DNA of 64,000 bases from Methylibium sp. Root1272 (GTDB lineage Bacteria > Pseudomonadota > Gammaproteobacteria > Burkholderiales > Burkholderiaceae_C). Positions 56,632-64,000 of the stretch are shown here, piece by piece. The DNA is taken from NCBI RefSeq assembly GCF_001425905.1, contig NZ_LMDY01000014.1, positions 124,001 to 188,000 on the forward strand, written 5' to 3'. A program made the position numbers and the translations under genes. Every line of letters starts with the position of its first letter. The first letter of the stretch is position 1. The notes below the pieces were generated by a model that saw nothing but the letters and a program-made list of their open reading frames with translations, was not told where the DNA came from and did not search any database.

Positions 56632-57177
56632 TCAGCGCGCCGGCAGCATGCGGCGCAGCGTGTTGTCGCGCAGACGGTAGTGATGGAACAGCGCGGCGCC
56701 TGCATGCAGCGCGATCACGCCGTACGCGATGCGGCCCACGTCGCCGTGCCAGCCGCGCAGCCACTTGCCCAGGTCCTTGTTCTCGGCCGCCAACGGCGGC
56801 AGCTCGATGCCGAAGAACGGCACCGGGTCGCCACGCAGGCTCAGCATCAGCCAGCCGACCAGCGGCATGCCGATCATGAAGGCGTACAGCAGCAGGTGCA
56901 CCGCGTGCGCGGCCAGCCGCTGCGCGGGTGGCGGCGCCGGCACGATGGGCGGCGTGCCGCCGCGCCATCGGCCCCACAGGCGCAGCAGCACCAGGACCAT
57001 CACCGTCAGACCGATCGAGAAATGCGCGTGTCGCAAGAACTCGCGCATTGGCGTGCCGCGCTCGAACAGCACGCGCAGTTCGATGCACAGGTAGGCCAGC
57101 GCGATCAGCGCGAGCATCAGCCAGTGCATCGTGACGGACAGCCGCCCGTAGGTGGAAGGCGCGTGGGTTCGACTCAT
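56632..57177 (-). CDS. Cytochrome b561 family protein
   Basis: 181 residues, four membrane helices, with the paired histidine haem ligands: TMHWLML (about 18), LRHAHFSIGLTVM (about 52), and C-terminal WHGDVGRIAYGVIALHAGAALFHHY. Inner-membrane di-haem electron carrier, probably quinol to periplasmic acceptor. Eight bases downstream of the TonB receptor gene, hence likely the same transcript. Confidence 0.92.
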   Translation of the reverse strand: MSRTHAPSTYGRLSVTMHWLMLALIALAYLCIELRVLFERGTPMREFLRHAHFSIGLTVMVLVLLRLWGRWRGGTPPIVPAPPPAQRLAAHAVHLLLYAFMIGMPLVGWLMLSLRGDPVPFFGIELPPLAAENKDLGKWLRGWHGDVGRIAYGVIALHAGAALFHHYRLRDNTLRRMLPAR

Positions 57178-57185
57178 GGTGCGGC

Positions 57186-59477
57186 TCAGAAGCTGAAGCG
57201 CGCGCCGGCGAAGAGCTGGCGCGGCGCCCCGGCGAACGCGCCGTTGACCCGGCTGACGAGGTAGCGCTTGTCGGTCAGATTGGTGGCGCTCAAGTACAGC
57301 GTCACGCCCTGCGGCTTCAGGCGGTAGTTGAACGAGGCGTTGAGCGTGGTGTAGCTCGGGATCACGCCCGACTGCCCGTCCGCCGCCGGCGCCTGCGTGT
57401 TGAGCGCGTCGCTGTACTGCTCGCTCACATGCGTGAGGCCGATGCGGGCGTCCCAGGTGGAGCCGTGCTCGTAGCCCAGCCCCGCCGACAGCAGGTGGCG
57501 CGGTGCGTACGGCAGGCGCTTGCCGCGCGCATTTCTGAACACGGTGGTCTCGTCCTCACCCGGCGCGAAGTCGGGCGTCAGCAGGTCGCTGTCGAACCTG
57601 GCGGTGAACAGGCTCGTGTAACTCAGCGTCAGATACGGGTTGTGGGGCGTGCCCTGGAGGCGGCCGAAGTCGATGCGCGAACCGAGCTCGAGGCCGCGGT
57701 TGAGCGTGCGGCCGGCGTTCGCGAAGGTCTGGCCCAGCCCGACCGCGTAGCCCGGCAGGATCTGGTTCTTGAAGTCGATCTGGAACAGCGTGGCCTCGAG
57801 CTGCACGCCCTGCACCGGACGGTGGCGCATTCCGAGCTCGACATTGGTGCTGAGCTCCGGATCGACCTTCTGAAGATCGGCGTCCCCGGGCGGCAGGTTG
57901 GCGTCGGGCCGCGGCGGCGCGATGCCCCGGTGGATGCCGGCGAACAGCGTGGTGTTGGGCAGGCCGAAATAGGTCAGCCCGAAGCCGGGCAGCACCTCGT
58001 TGTTGCGTTGCGAGGTCTCGACGCCGGGCGTGACCGGCGCGAACTCGTCCTGCGTGATGCGGTTCTTCTGACGGTAGCTCTCGTAGCGCACACCCGGCGT
58101 GAAGGACCAGTTGCCTGAATAGAAGGTGTTCTGCACGTAGACGGCGACGGCGTCGGTCTCGATGTCGAACTCGTCGCGCAGCCCGGTGCCGGGCGAGTTC
58201 TCTCGCGCAGTGGGCGTCGCGCCGTTGTAGCGCTTGCGGTTCACCTTCTCCTGATGCAGGCGCACCCCGGCCACCAGTTCGCTGCGCAGGCCGAAGGCGC
58301 CATGCTGCATCTCGAGGCGCGGCTCGATGCCGTAGAACTCGTAGCTGCGCGGGCGCATCTGGTTGCCGCACAGGCTGGCGAACTGCTCGAAGCCGTTCGG
58401 CACGCTGTAGTCGATGTCCTCCGGACAACCGGCGACGAGGCCGCCGCCGTCGGCCCCGACCTCGTCGAAGCGCAGGCCCTCTCGCTCCTTCTCGGCTTCC
58501 ACGCCATCGGCCTCGGCCTCGACGACCGCATCGAGTTGCCGGTAGGAGGCGCGATCGGTCTTCTGGTAATAGACCTGGGTCGCGAGCCGGGTGGTGTCGG
58601 AGAAGTCGATGCGGTGCACGGCCTGGAAGGCGGTGCGCTCGAGCTCGAAGACGTCGTTGCGAAAGGCGTTCTGGAACGGGTCGGCGTCGTAGCGGGCCTG
58701 ATCGAGGCCGCCCTCGCCGAACTTCGAGTCCTCCTCGTAGTAGCCGAACTTGAGGCGCAGCGACTGCTTGTCGCCCAGGTCGAACTCGGTCTTCAGCGAC
58801 ACGTCGCGGATGCGATGGAAGCTGCCGTCGCGGCTGCCGTTGCCGCGGCGCAGCGCCGCCTCGGCGAGCCAGCCGCCCCAGTCGCCACCGCTGCCGACCG
58901 CGCCGGCGGCACGGCTGAAGTTGCGGTCGCCGACCGACAGGTCCACTTCGCCGCCGAAGCTGCGCCGCACCGGCTTGGTCACGAAGTTGATCACGCCGCC
59001 CACCGTCTGCGGGCCGTGGACGATCTGGCCCGAACCCTTGATCACCTCAACCCGCTCAATGCGCTCTAGCGGCGTGTGGTAGTGGGCTGTCGGGTCGCTG
59101 TAGGGCGCCAGATGGATCGGCATGCCGTCCTCCAGCAGCAGCGTGCGGCTGGTGCGGCGCGGGTCGAGGCCGCGGATGCCGATGTTCAGGTTCAGTCCGA
59201 AGGCGTCCTCGCCGACCACGTGCACACCGGGTACGGCCTGCAGTGCCTCCCGGATCGAATAGGGCCGCTCGGCCTCGAGCTGCCTGGCGCCGACCACCGC
59301 GCTCGATCCCGGTACGGCTTCCAGCCGATCCGGCAGCGTGCCCGTCACGGTCACGCTCGGCAGGGCCGAGATCGCGCGCCGGTCGGGCGCGATTTCCTGC
59401 GCCGAACCGAACGAGGACAGACAGGCCAGCGCCACGCCGGGCGAGAGCCGGCTCGAGGTCTTCTTGGAGGGGGTCAT
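57186..59477 (-). CDS. TonB-dependent outer-membrane receptor (FecA/siderophore-like)
   Basis: 763 residues. Signal peptide (TPSKKTSSRLSPGVALACLSSFGSAQ), TonB-box-like ISALPSVTVTG, plug domain (SIREALQAVPGVHVVGEDAFGLNLNIGIRGLDPRRTSRTLLLEDG, QIVHGPQTVGGVINFVTKP) and a C-terminal barrel ending LFAGARFSF with a terminal Phe. Most like ferric-dicitrate/siderophore receptors. ATG at 59477 is preferred, just before the signal peptide, over 59534. No Fur box that I can recognise; a leader hairpin lies at 59508-59529. Iron or other metal chelate uptake, substrate inferred. Confidence 0.9.
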   Translation of the reverse strand: MTPSKKTSSRLSPGVALACLSSFGSAQEIAPDRRAISALPSVTVTGTLPDRLEAVPGSSAVVGARQLEAERPYSIREALQAVPGVHVVGEDAFGLNLNIGIRGLDPRRTSRTLLLEDGMPIHLAPYSDPTAHYHTPLERIERVEVIKGSGQIVHGPQTVGGVINFVTKPVRRSFGGEVDLSVGDRNFSRAAGAVGSGGDWGGWLAEAALRRGNGSRDGSFHRIRDVSLKTEFDLGDKQSLRLKFGYYEEDSKFGEGGLDQARYDADPFQNAFRNDVFELERTAFQAVHRIDFSDTTRLATQVYYQKTDRASYRQLDAVVEAEADGVEAEKEREGLRFDEVGADGGGLVAGCPEDIDYSVPNGFEQFASLCGNQMRPRSYEFYGIEPRLEMQHGAFGLRSELVAGVRLHQEKVNRKRYNGATPTARENSPGTGLRDEFDIETDAVAVYVQNTFYSGNWSFTPGVRYESYRQKNRITQDEFAPVTPGVETSQRNNEVLPGFGLTYFGLPNTTLFAGIHRGIAPPRPDANLPPGDADLQKVDPELSTNVELGMRHRPVQGVQLEATLFQIDFKNQILPGYAVGLGQTFANAGRTLNRGLELGSRIDFGRLQGTPHNPYLTLSYTSLFTARFDSDLLTPDFAPGEDETTVFRNARGKRLPYAPRHLLSAGLGYEHGSTWDARIGLTHVSEQYSDALNTQAPAADGQSGVIPSYTTLNASFNYRLKPQGVTLYLSATNLTDKRYLVSRVNGAFAGAPRQLFAGARFSF

Positions 59478-59507
59478 CGTCGAATCCGTGAAAGTCAGAA
59501 TGAAGAA

Positions 59508-59529
59508 GGACGCGCTCGAAGGCGCGTCC
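59508..59529 (-). other. Hairpin in the TonB-receptor leader
   Basis: GGACGCGC (59508-59515), loop, GCGCGTCC (59522-59529), a perfect eight-base stem 31 bases upstream of the receptor start. It may be a leader structure or the end of the upstream dehydrogenase transcript; there is no long T-run. Confidence 0.4.
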
Positions 59530-59624
59530 GTCATTCAAACTGACAACAAGCTGTCGACGACCAGGAAAAGCTCCCGCTCTGTTTGCGGGAAAACGCCGAG
59601 GCGGCCTCGCGTGAGGCGCTCCGA

Positions 59625-60617
59625 TCAGCGCGGCGCCAGAACCTCCGGGTTCACCGGCGTCGGCGGTCGGCCGGCCTGCGGCCCGCAGCCCAGCGCCGCG
59701 ATCAGGTTGTCCACCGCCAGGCTCGCCATCGCGCGGCGCGTGGCGACGGAGGCGCTGGCGATGTGCGGCGTCAGCACGACGTTGGGCAGTTCCAGCAATG
59801 CCGGGTTCAGCTTCGGTTCGCCCTCGAACACGTCGAGCCCGGCCGCGGCGATGCGGCGCGCCTTCAGCGCTTCGGCGAGCGCAGCGTCGTCGACCACGCC
59901 GCCACGCGCGATGTTGGTGAGCGTGGCGGTCGGCTTCATCTGCGTCAGTTCGGCCGCGCCGATCGCATGGTGCGAAGCCGCCGAGTACGGCAGCACCAGC
60001 ACCAGGTGATCGGATTCGCGCAGCAGCGTGGCCTTGTCGACGTAGCGCGCGTTCAGGGTGGCCTCGATCTCCGGCGCGAGCCGCGAACGGTTGTGATAGA
60101 TCACGGTCATGCCGAAGCCGAGCGCTCCACGTCGTGCGATCGCCTGTCCGATGCGGCCCATGCCGAGGATGCCGAGCGTGGCGCCGTGCACGTCCGAGCC
60201 GACGAGCTGGTCGTAGTGCCACTTCGTCCATTCGCCGCGCCGCAGGTAGTGTTCCGATTCCGCGATGCGCCGCGCGGCCGCCATCATCAGCGCGAAGCCG
60301 AAGTCGGCCGTGGTCTCGGTCAGCACATCGGGTGTGTTGGTGATGATCACGCCGCGCGCCGTGCACGCGGCCACGTCGACATTGTTGTAGCCGACCGCCA
60401 TGTTGCAGACCGCGCGCAGCTGCGGGCAGGCCGCCAGCACCTCGGCGTCGATGCGCTCGCTGCCGGTGGTGAAAGCGCCGGCCTTGCCTTGCAGGCGCGC
60501 GATCAGCTGCGCCTTGTCGAACACCGTGTCGCTCGGGTTGTCCTCGACGTCGAAGTGCGCGCGCAGGCGATCGACGATGTCGGGGAAGGCGGCGCGCGCC
60601 ACCAGGACCTTGTCCAT
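59625..60617 (-). CDS. D-2-hydroxyacid dehydrogenase (glyoxylate/hydroxypyruvate/2-ketogluconate reductase-like)
   Basis: 330 residues. NAD(P) Rossmann motif LGILGMGRIGQAIARRG, NTPDVLTETTADFGFALMMAAARR, NIARGGVVDDAALAEAL, GLDVFEGEPKLNPALLELPNVVLTPHIASAS contain the catalytic Arg, Glu and His of the family. Most like GhrB. Downstream of the NhaD-like antiporter, 12 bases apart. Confidence 0.92.
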   Translation of the reverse strand: MDKVLVARAAFPDIVDRLRAHFDVEDNPSDTVFDKAQLIARLQGKAGAFTTGSERIDAEVLAACPQLRAVCNMAVGYNNVDVAACTARGVIITNTPDVLTETTADFGFALMMAAARRIAESEHYLRRGEWTKWHYDQLVGSDVHGATLGILGMGRIGQAIARRGALGFGMTVIYHNRSRLAPEIEATLNARYVDKATLLRESDHLVLVLPYSAASHHAIGAAELTQMKPTATLTNIARGGVVDDAALAEALKARRIAAAGLDVFEGEPKLNPALLELPNVVLTPHIASASVATRRAMASLAVDNLIAALGCGPQAGRPPTPVNPEVLAPR

Positions 60618-60629
60618 GCGTTCTTGCTC

Positions 60630-62066
60630 CTAGAGAAACCAGATGAGGGTCATCACCGCGAACAGCGGCAGCAGGATGCCGCAGCTCCAGGCCATGTAGC
60701 CGAAGAAGCTGGGCATCCGGAGCCCACGGTCCTCGGCGATCGCCTTGACCATGAGGTTGGGCGCGTTGCCGATGTAGCTGTTCGCGCCCATGAAGACCGA
60801 GCCGGCCGAGATGGCCGCCAGCACCGGTGCCAGCGTCGTCATCAGCACCTGCGGGTCGCCGCCGGCCAGATTGAAGAACACCAGGTAGGTCGGCGCGTTG
60901 TCGAGGAAACTCGACAGCAACCCCGAAGCCCAGAAGTACATCGCCGGGATCGGCTGTCCGTCGGGCGCGGTGACGAGCCCGACGATCGGAGCGAACACGC
61001 CCGTCGGGCCGGCCTTCAGCATGGCCAGCACCGGTGCGATGGTCAGGAAGATGCCGGCAAAAAGCTTGCCCACCTCCAGCATCGGCGCCCAGTTGAACTG
61101 GTTGCTGTCGTGCACGCCGAGCGGCGTGAGCTTCAGCGACAGCAGGGCCACGCCGACCAGCGCCACGTCGCGCACCAGTTGCGGCAGGCCGACCGGCGTG
61201 CCGAACACGACGAACTCGACGCCCGGCTGCCAGGTTCCGCTCATCAGCACCAGCGCGACGATGACGCCCAGCAACAGCAGGTTGACCTTGCCCTCGATCG
61301 CGAAGCTCGGCGTGTCGGGCGTCGGGTCGACCGGGCACACGCCTTCCTTCACGTAGTAATGGCGGTCGATCAGGTAGAACAGAGCCAGCAGCGCGCCGAC
61401 CAGGAACAGCGTCTCGGGAAAGATGTGCTTCACGGTCCAGAAGAAGTCCACCCCCTTCAGGAAGCCGAGGAACAACGGCGGGTCGCCCAGCGGCGTCAGC
61501 GAACCGCCGGCGTTCGAGACGATGAAGATGAAGAAGATGACCACATGCGCCGAGTGCCGGCGGTTGTCGTTGGCGCGGATCAGCGGCCGGATCAGCAGCA
61601 TCGATGCACCGGTGGTGCCCATGAAGCTCGCGAGCACCGCGCCGATGCCCATCAGGACGACGTTGAAGCCCGGGCTGCCATGGAAGTTGCCGCGGATGTG
61701 GATGCCGCCCGCCACGGTGAACAGTGCGGTCAGCAGGATGATGAACGGGATGTACTCGGCCAGGGCGGCATGGACCAGCGCGGCGGCAGCGACGCCGACA
61801 CCGACCAGGGCGGCGAAGGGCAGCATGAAGGCCGCCGCCCAGCCAAGCGCGACCTTGCCGTAGTGGCGGTGCCAGAAGCCCGGCGCCAGCAGCGGCACCA
61901 GGGCGATCGACAGCAGGATGCCGGCGAAAGGAAGGGCCCAGGCCACACCGAGCGCGCTGCCGTCGATCTCGGCCGCCCCCGCCGCGACGGGCAGGCAGCC
62001 GACCAGCGCCAGCAGGGCGCGACGGCATCGCGCGACGCGACGCAGGTGGAGAGTGGTGTTCGCCAT
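60630..62066 (-). CDS. NhaD/ArsB-superfamily sodium:proton antiporter-like protein
   Basis: 478 residues. N-terminal signal-like helix then 11-12 membrane segments; motifs VSNAGGSLTPLGDPPLFLGFLKGV, MGTTGASMLLIRPLIRAND and LSSFLDNAPTYLVFFN, AANSYIGNAPNLMVKAIAE-like, characteristic of the NhaD/citrate (ArsB) ion-transporter fold. Start ATG at 62066. Could exchange Na+/H+ or transport an organic anion; its location before a 2-hydroxyacid dehydrogenase is suggestive of an organic acid but not proof. Confidence 0.85.
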   Translation of the reverse strand: MANTTLHLRRVARCRRALLALVGCLPVAAGAAEIDGSALGVAWALPFAGILLSIALVPLLAPGFWHRHYGKVALGWAAAFMLPFAALVGVGVAAAALVHAALAEYIPFIILLTALFTVAGGIHIRGNFHGSPGFNVVLMGIGAVLASFMGTTGASMLLIRPLIRANDNRRHSAHVVIFFIFIVSNAGGSLTPLGDPPLFLGFLKGVDFFWTVKHIFPETLFLVGALLALFYLIDRHYYVKEGVCPVDPTPDTPSFAIEGKVNLLLLGVIVALVLMSGTWQPGVEFVVFGTPVGLPQLVRDVALVGVALLSLKLTPLGVHDSNQFNWAPMLEVGKLFAGIFLTIAPVLAMLKAGPTGVFAPIVGLVTAPDGQPIPAMYFWASGLLSSFLDNAPTYLVFFNLAGGDPQVLMTTLAPVLAAISAGSVFMGANSYIGNAPNLMVKAIAEDRGLRMPSFFGYMAWSCGILLPLFAVMTLIWFL

Positions 62067-62080
62067 TGATATATCAGTTG

Positions 62081-63022
62081 TCAGGAAGGTGCGAGCATAC
62101 GCCGCGCGACGTGGGCGGCCGCCAGATCCCAGGCCGCGTGTCCGACGGTCTTGAGCACCGCGGCAGGCCTGGGATCGGGCCGCGCGTCGAGGTGGTCGAC
62201 GAGCTCGGTGACGCCCGACCATTCGATCGCTGCCTGGATCAGGTCGCCGGCTTCGTGGCGGGCGCCATCGAGTGCATCGACGACGACGCGACGCGAGCGC
62301 AGCAGCGCCCGTGGCAGCTCGGCCATCTGCGGTGTGAAGGCCCCGACGCCGATGACCAGCAGGCCGGCCGGCAGCTCATCCGGCAGCACCGGGCGCAGGC
62401 TCGTGGTCAGCGTCACGACGGCCTGCGCTGTACGGAGGGCGTCGGCGAGATGGGCGTGTGCCGTGAGCTCGACGCCGCCCAACTCGGCCGCCAGCCGATC
62501 GGCGAAGGCGTCGGCCTGCGCCGTCGTCCGGCCCACGACATGCAGCGCCCTCACCTCGCCCAGTTCAGCCAGCACGCGTGCGTGCGCCAGCGCCTGCGCG
62601 CCGGTACCCAGCAGGGCCACCGACCGGACCGGCTTGGTCGAGAGCACGCGCAGGCCGAGCGCCGTGACGGCAGCGGTGCGGCGCGCGGTGAGCGTCGGGC
62701 CGTCCAGCAGCATCAGCGGCCGGCCGTCGCGCGTGTCGGCCACGACGACCTGTCCCTGGATCGTCGGCAGGCCACGGGCCGCATGGCCGGGATGAACGGT
62801 GACCAGCTTCGTGATCGCCAGTCGGTCGTCCGCGGCCGGCATGACCAGATAGCTGCCGCCCTCGGGCAGCGGTATCACGCATCGTTCAGGTGCTGTCAGG
62901 CGTCCCGCCCGCCGGGCGCGCATTGCTTCCGCGACGGCGTCGAGCAGCGCGGCCGCCGGCAGCAGCGCACCGGTGGCCTCGGCATCGAAGACCTGCAGGG
63001 CCGCGGACGGCTGTCCGGTCAC
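62081..63022 (-). CDS. Ornithine cyclodeaminase/mu-crystallin family protein
   Basis: 313 residues. NAD-binding domain with SVALLGTGAQALAHARVLAEL; start GTG at 63022 after AAGGGA, giving GVTGQPSAALQVFDA. Conserved active-site stretch LTARRTAAVTALGLRVLS. Family members are ornithine cyclodeaminases, ketimine reductases or alanine dehydrogenases; the exact reaction is not decidable here. Fourteen bases after it comes the antiporter gene. Confidence 0.86.
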   Translation of the reverse strand: MTGQPSAALQVFDAEATGALLPAAALLDAVAEAMRARRAGRLTAPERCVIPLPEGGSYLVMPAADDRLAITKLVTVHPGHAARGLPTIQGQVVVADTRDGRPLMLLDGPTLTARRTAAVTALGLRVLSTKPVRSVALLGTGAQALAHARVLAELGEVRALHVVGRTTAQADAFADRLAAELGGVELTAHAHLADALRTAQAVVTLTTSLRPVLPDELPAGLLVIGVGAFTPQMAELPRALLRSRRVVVDALDGARHEAGDLIQAAIEWSGVTELVDHLDARPDPRPAAVLKTVGHAAWDLAAAHVARRMLAPS

Positions 63023-63044
63023 GCCGCGTCCCTTCGCCTGCGCG

Positions 63045-63497
63045 TCACTGCAGCGCTTCCAGCGCCTGTCGCAGCATCGCCGGCAGTTCGACCGGACGGC
63101 GTGTCGCACGGTCCACGTAGACATGCACGAAGTGGCCGTGCGCGGCGCTCGTCGCTTCGCCTCGGGCGAACAGGCCGACCTCGTAGCGCACGCTGGAGCG
63201 GCCCAGGGTCGCGACACGCAGCCCGGCCTCGACCGTCTGCGGGAAGGCCAGCGGCGCGAAATAGCGGCATTGCGTCTCGACCACCAGGCCGATCACCGGG
63301 CCGGCGTGGATGTCCAGCACCCCCGCGTCGATCAGGTAGCCATTGACCGCCGTGTCGAAGTAGCTGTAATAGACGACGTTGTTGACATGGCCGTAGACGT
63401 CGTTGTCCATCCAGCGGGTGGCGATCTCGCGGAAACGGCGGAAGTCGTCGCGCGGTCGCGGCGCGGGGCGGTCTGGATGCGGCGGTGTCTCGGGCAT
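63045..63497 (-). CDS. Acyl-CoA thioesterase, 4-hydroxybenzoyl-CoA thioesterase (hot-dog) family
   Basis: 150 residues. [32 protein letters not shown] is the hot-dog 4HBT motif with the catalytic Asp ([13 protein letters not shown]); [24 protein letters not shown] and SVRYEVGLF follow. Likely hydrolyses short or aromatic acyl-CoAs. ATG at 63497. Between the histone-deacetylase-like gene and the cyclodeaminase-like gene. Confidence 0.9.
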   Translation of the reverse strand: MPETPPHPDRPAPRPRDDFRRFREIATRWMDNDVYGHVNNVVYYSYFDTAVNGYLIDAGVLDIHAGPVIGLVVETQCRYFAPLAFPQTVEAGLRVATLGRSSVRYEVGLFARGEATSAAHGHFVHVYVDRATRRPVELPAMLRQALEALQ

Positions 63498-63505
63498 GCG
63501 AACGA

Positions 63506-64000
63506 TTATCGGAGGCCTGACGCCGCCGCCCGTGCCTGCCAGACCGACCAGCCGACGAGCGCCTCGCGATAGCTGGCCAGTTGCACCGCCACGGTGTCCT
63601 CGATGTTCACGCCGTAGCCGCCGCCCATGGTCATGACGACGGGGATGCCACGCTCGGCGCAGGCAGCGAAGACGCGCCGATCGCGCTCGGCCATCCCGGC
63701 CGCGCTGAGCCGCAGTCGGCCGAGCCGATCGCCTTCGTGCGGGTCGGCCCCGGCCAGGTAGAACACCAGGCCGGGCGGCGCATCGCGGTGCCGCGCCCAC
63801 AAGGTGGCAAGGGCCCCGTCCAGTGCCGCCAGGTAGGCCGCGTCACGGCAGCCGTCGGGCAGCTCGACGTCGAGGTCGCTCGCCTCCTTGTGGAACGGGA
63901 AATTCTTCTCGCCATGCAGCGAGAGCGTGAAGACGGTCGGGTCGTCGCGGAAGATCGCCGCGGTGCCGTTGCCCTGATGCACGTCGAGATCGATCACGGC
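63506..64000 (-). CDS. Histone deacetylase family (AcuC-like) protein, N-terminus beyond the window
   Basis: Cut at the right edge; only the C-terminal ~165 residues are visible. The frame is open to the edge and the visible stretch begins inside the catalytic core: [16 protein letters not shown]-like (Asp-His charge relay), then [20 protein letters not shown] with the Zn-binding Asp and [13 protein letters not shown]. These are class I/II HDAC-type or acetylpolyamine amidohydrolase motifs. Nine bases upstream of the thioesterase start. Confidence 0.9.
   Translation of the reverse strand, partial: AVIDLDVHQGNGTAAIFRDDPTVFTLSLHGEKNFPFHKEASDLDVELPDGCRDAAYLAALDGALATLWARHRDAPPGLVFYLAGADPHEGDRLGRLRLSAAGMAERDRRVFAACAERGIPVVMTMGGGYGVNIEDTVAVQLASYREALVGWSVWQARAAASGLR

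Overview
The window is ordinary-looking chromosome from a high-GC betaproteobacterium, most likely a Burkholderiales member near the Rubrivivax/Leptothrix/Methylibium branch. That placement is inferred from gene content and order: rpsF-priB-rpsR-rplI-dnaB, alaA-hom-thrC-moeA-moaD-moaE-clpB, nadA-nadC next to nadB, a BktB-type thiolase, an imuA-imuB-dnaE2 cassette and strong G/C bias at third codon positions. Coding density is high and no gap between genes exceeds about 225 bases. I see no rRNA, complete tRNA, insertion sequence, prophage, integrase or CRISPR array.

Layout. 1-2848 (minus): an MprF-type flippase/aminoacyltransferase cut by the left edge, an RraA-family protein and an Lrp/AsnC regulator. 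3440-9426: a DMT exporter, META lipoprotein, thiamine-diphosphate enzyme, MFS permease with divergent AraC regulator, and a secreted orphan with an EF-hand-like loop. 9626-13629: de novo NAD synthesis (nadA, nadC, nadB) with a ComFB-domain gene inserted. 13799-15097: an orphan with a C-terminal Roadblock/LC7-like region. 15149-26817 (minus): alaA-hom-thrC-mobB-moeA-moaD, a membrane-anchored pseudokinase, moaE, crcB and clpB, the last behind a near-consensus sigma-32 promoter. 26926-31423: Mth938-domain protein, Bcp peroxiredoxin, a small promoter-terminator unit, PIN-PhoH ATPase, thiolase, monooxygenase-like protein.

31570-37126: the SOS mutasome operon imuA-imuB-dnaE2 behind a LexA box. 37162-37748: a two-gene unit (ribbon-helix-helix-like protein plus coiled-coil protein) with a palindrome at its promoter. 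37776-40825 (minus): rpsF-priB-rpsR-rplI, then dnaB after a terminator. 41025-44448: a two-subunit sodium/solute symporter of the VC_2705 type, a TPR protein and a small membrane protein. 44631-48076: PEP synthase and, divergently, its regulatory kinase/phosphatase PpsR. 48108-53884: the four-gene Exo-Lig-Lhr-Mpe repair cluster with overlapping genes. 53897-64000 (minus): MFS permease, RmuC, cytochrome b561, TonB-dependent receptor, 2-hydroxyacid dehydrogenase, NhaD-like antiporter, ornithine-cyclodeaminase-like protein, thioesterase and a histone-deacetylase-family protein cut by the right edge.

Two DNA-damage modules (mutasome and Exo-Lig-Lhr-Mpe) lie within about 22 kb, together with dnaB, priB and rmuC. 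The parts least explained by known families are the pseudokinase in the molybdopterin cluster (18777-20504), the promoter/hairpin unit between bcp and phoH (27931-28023), the RHH/coiled-coil pair with its operator (37162-37748) and the Roadblock-like orphan (13799-15097). I found no clear-cut new defence or mobile system.
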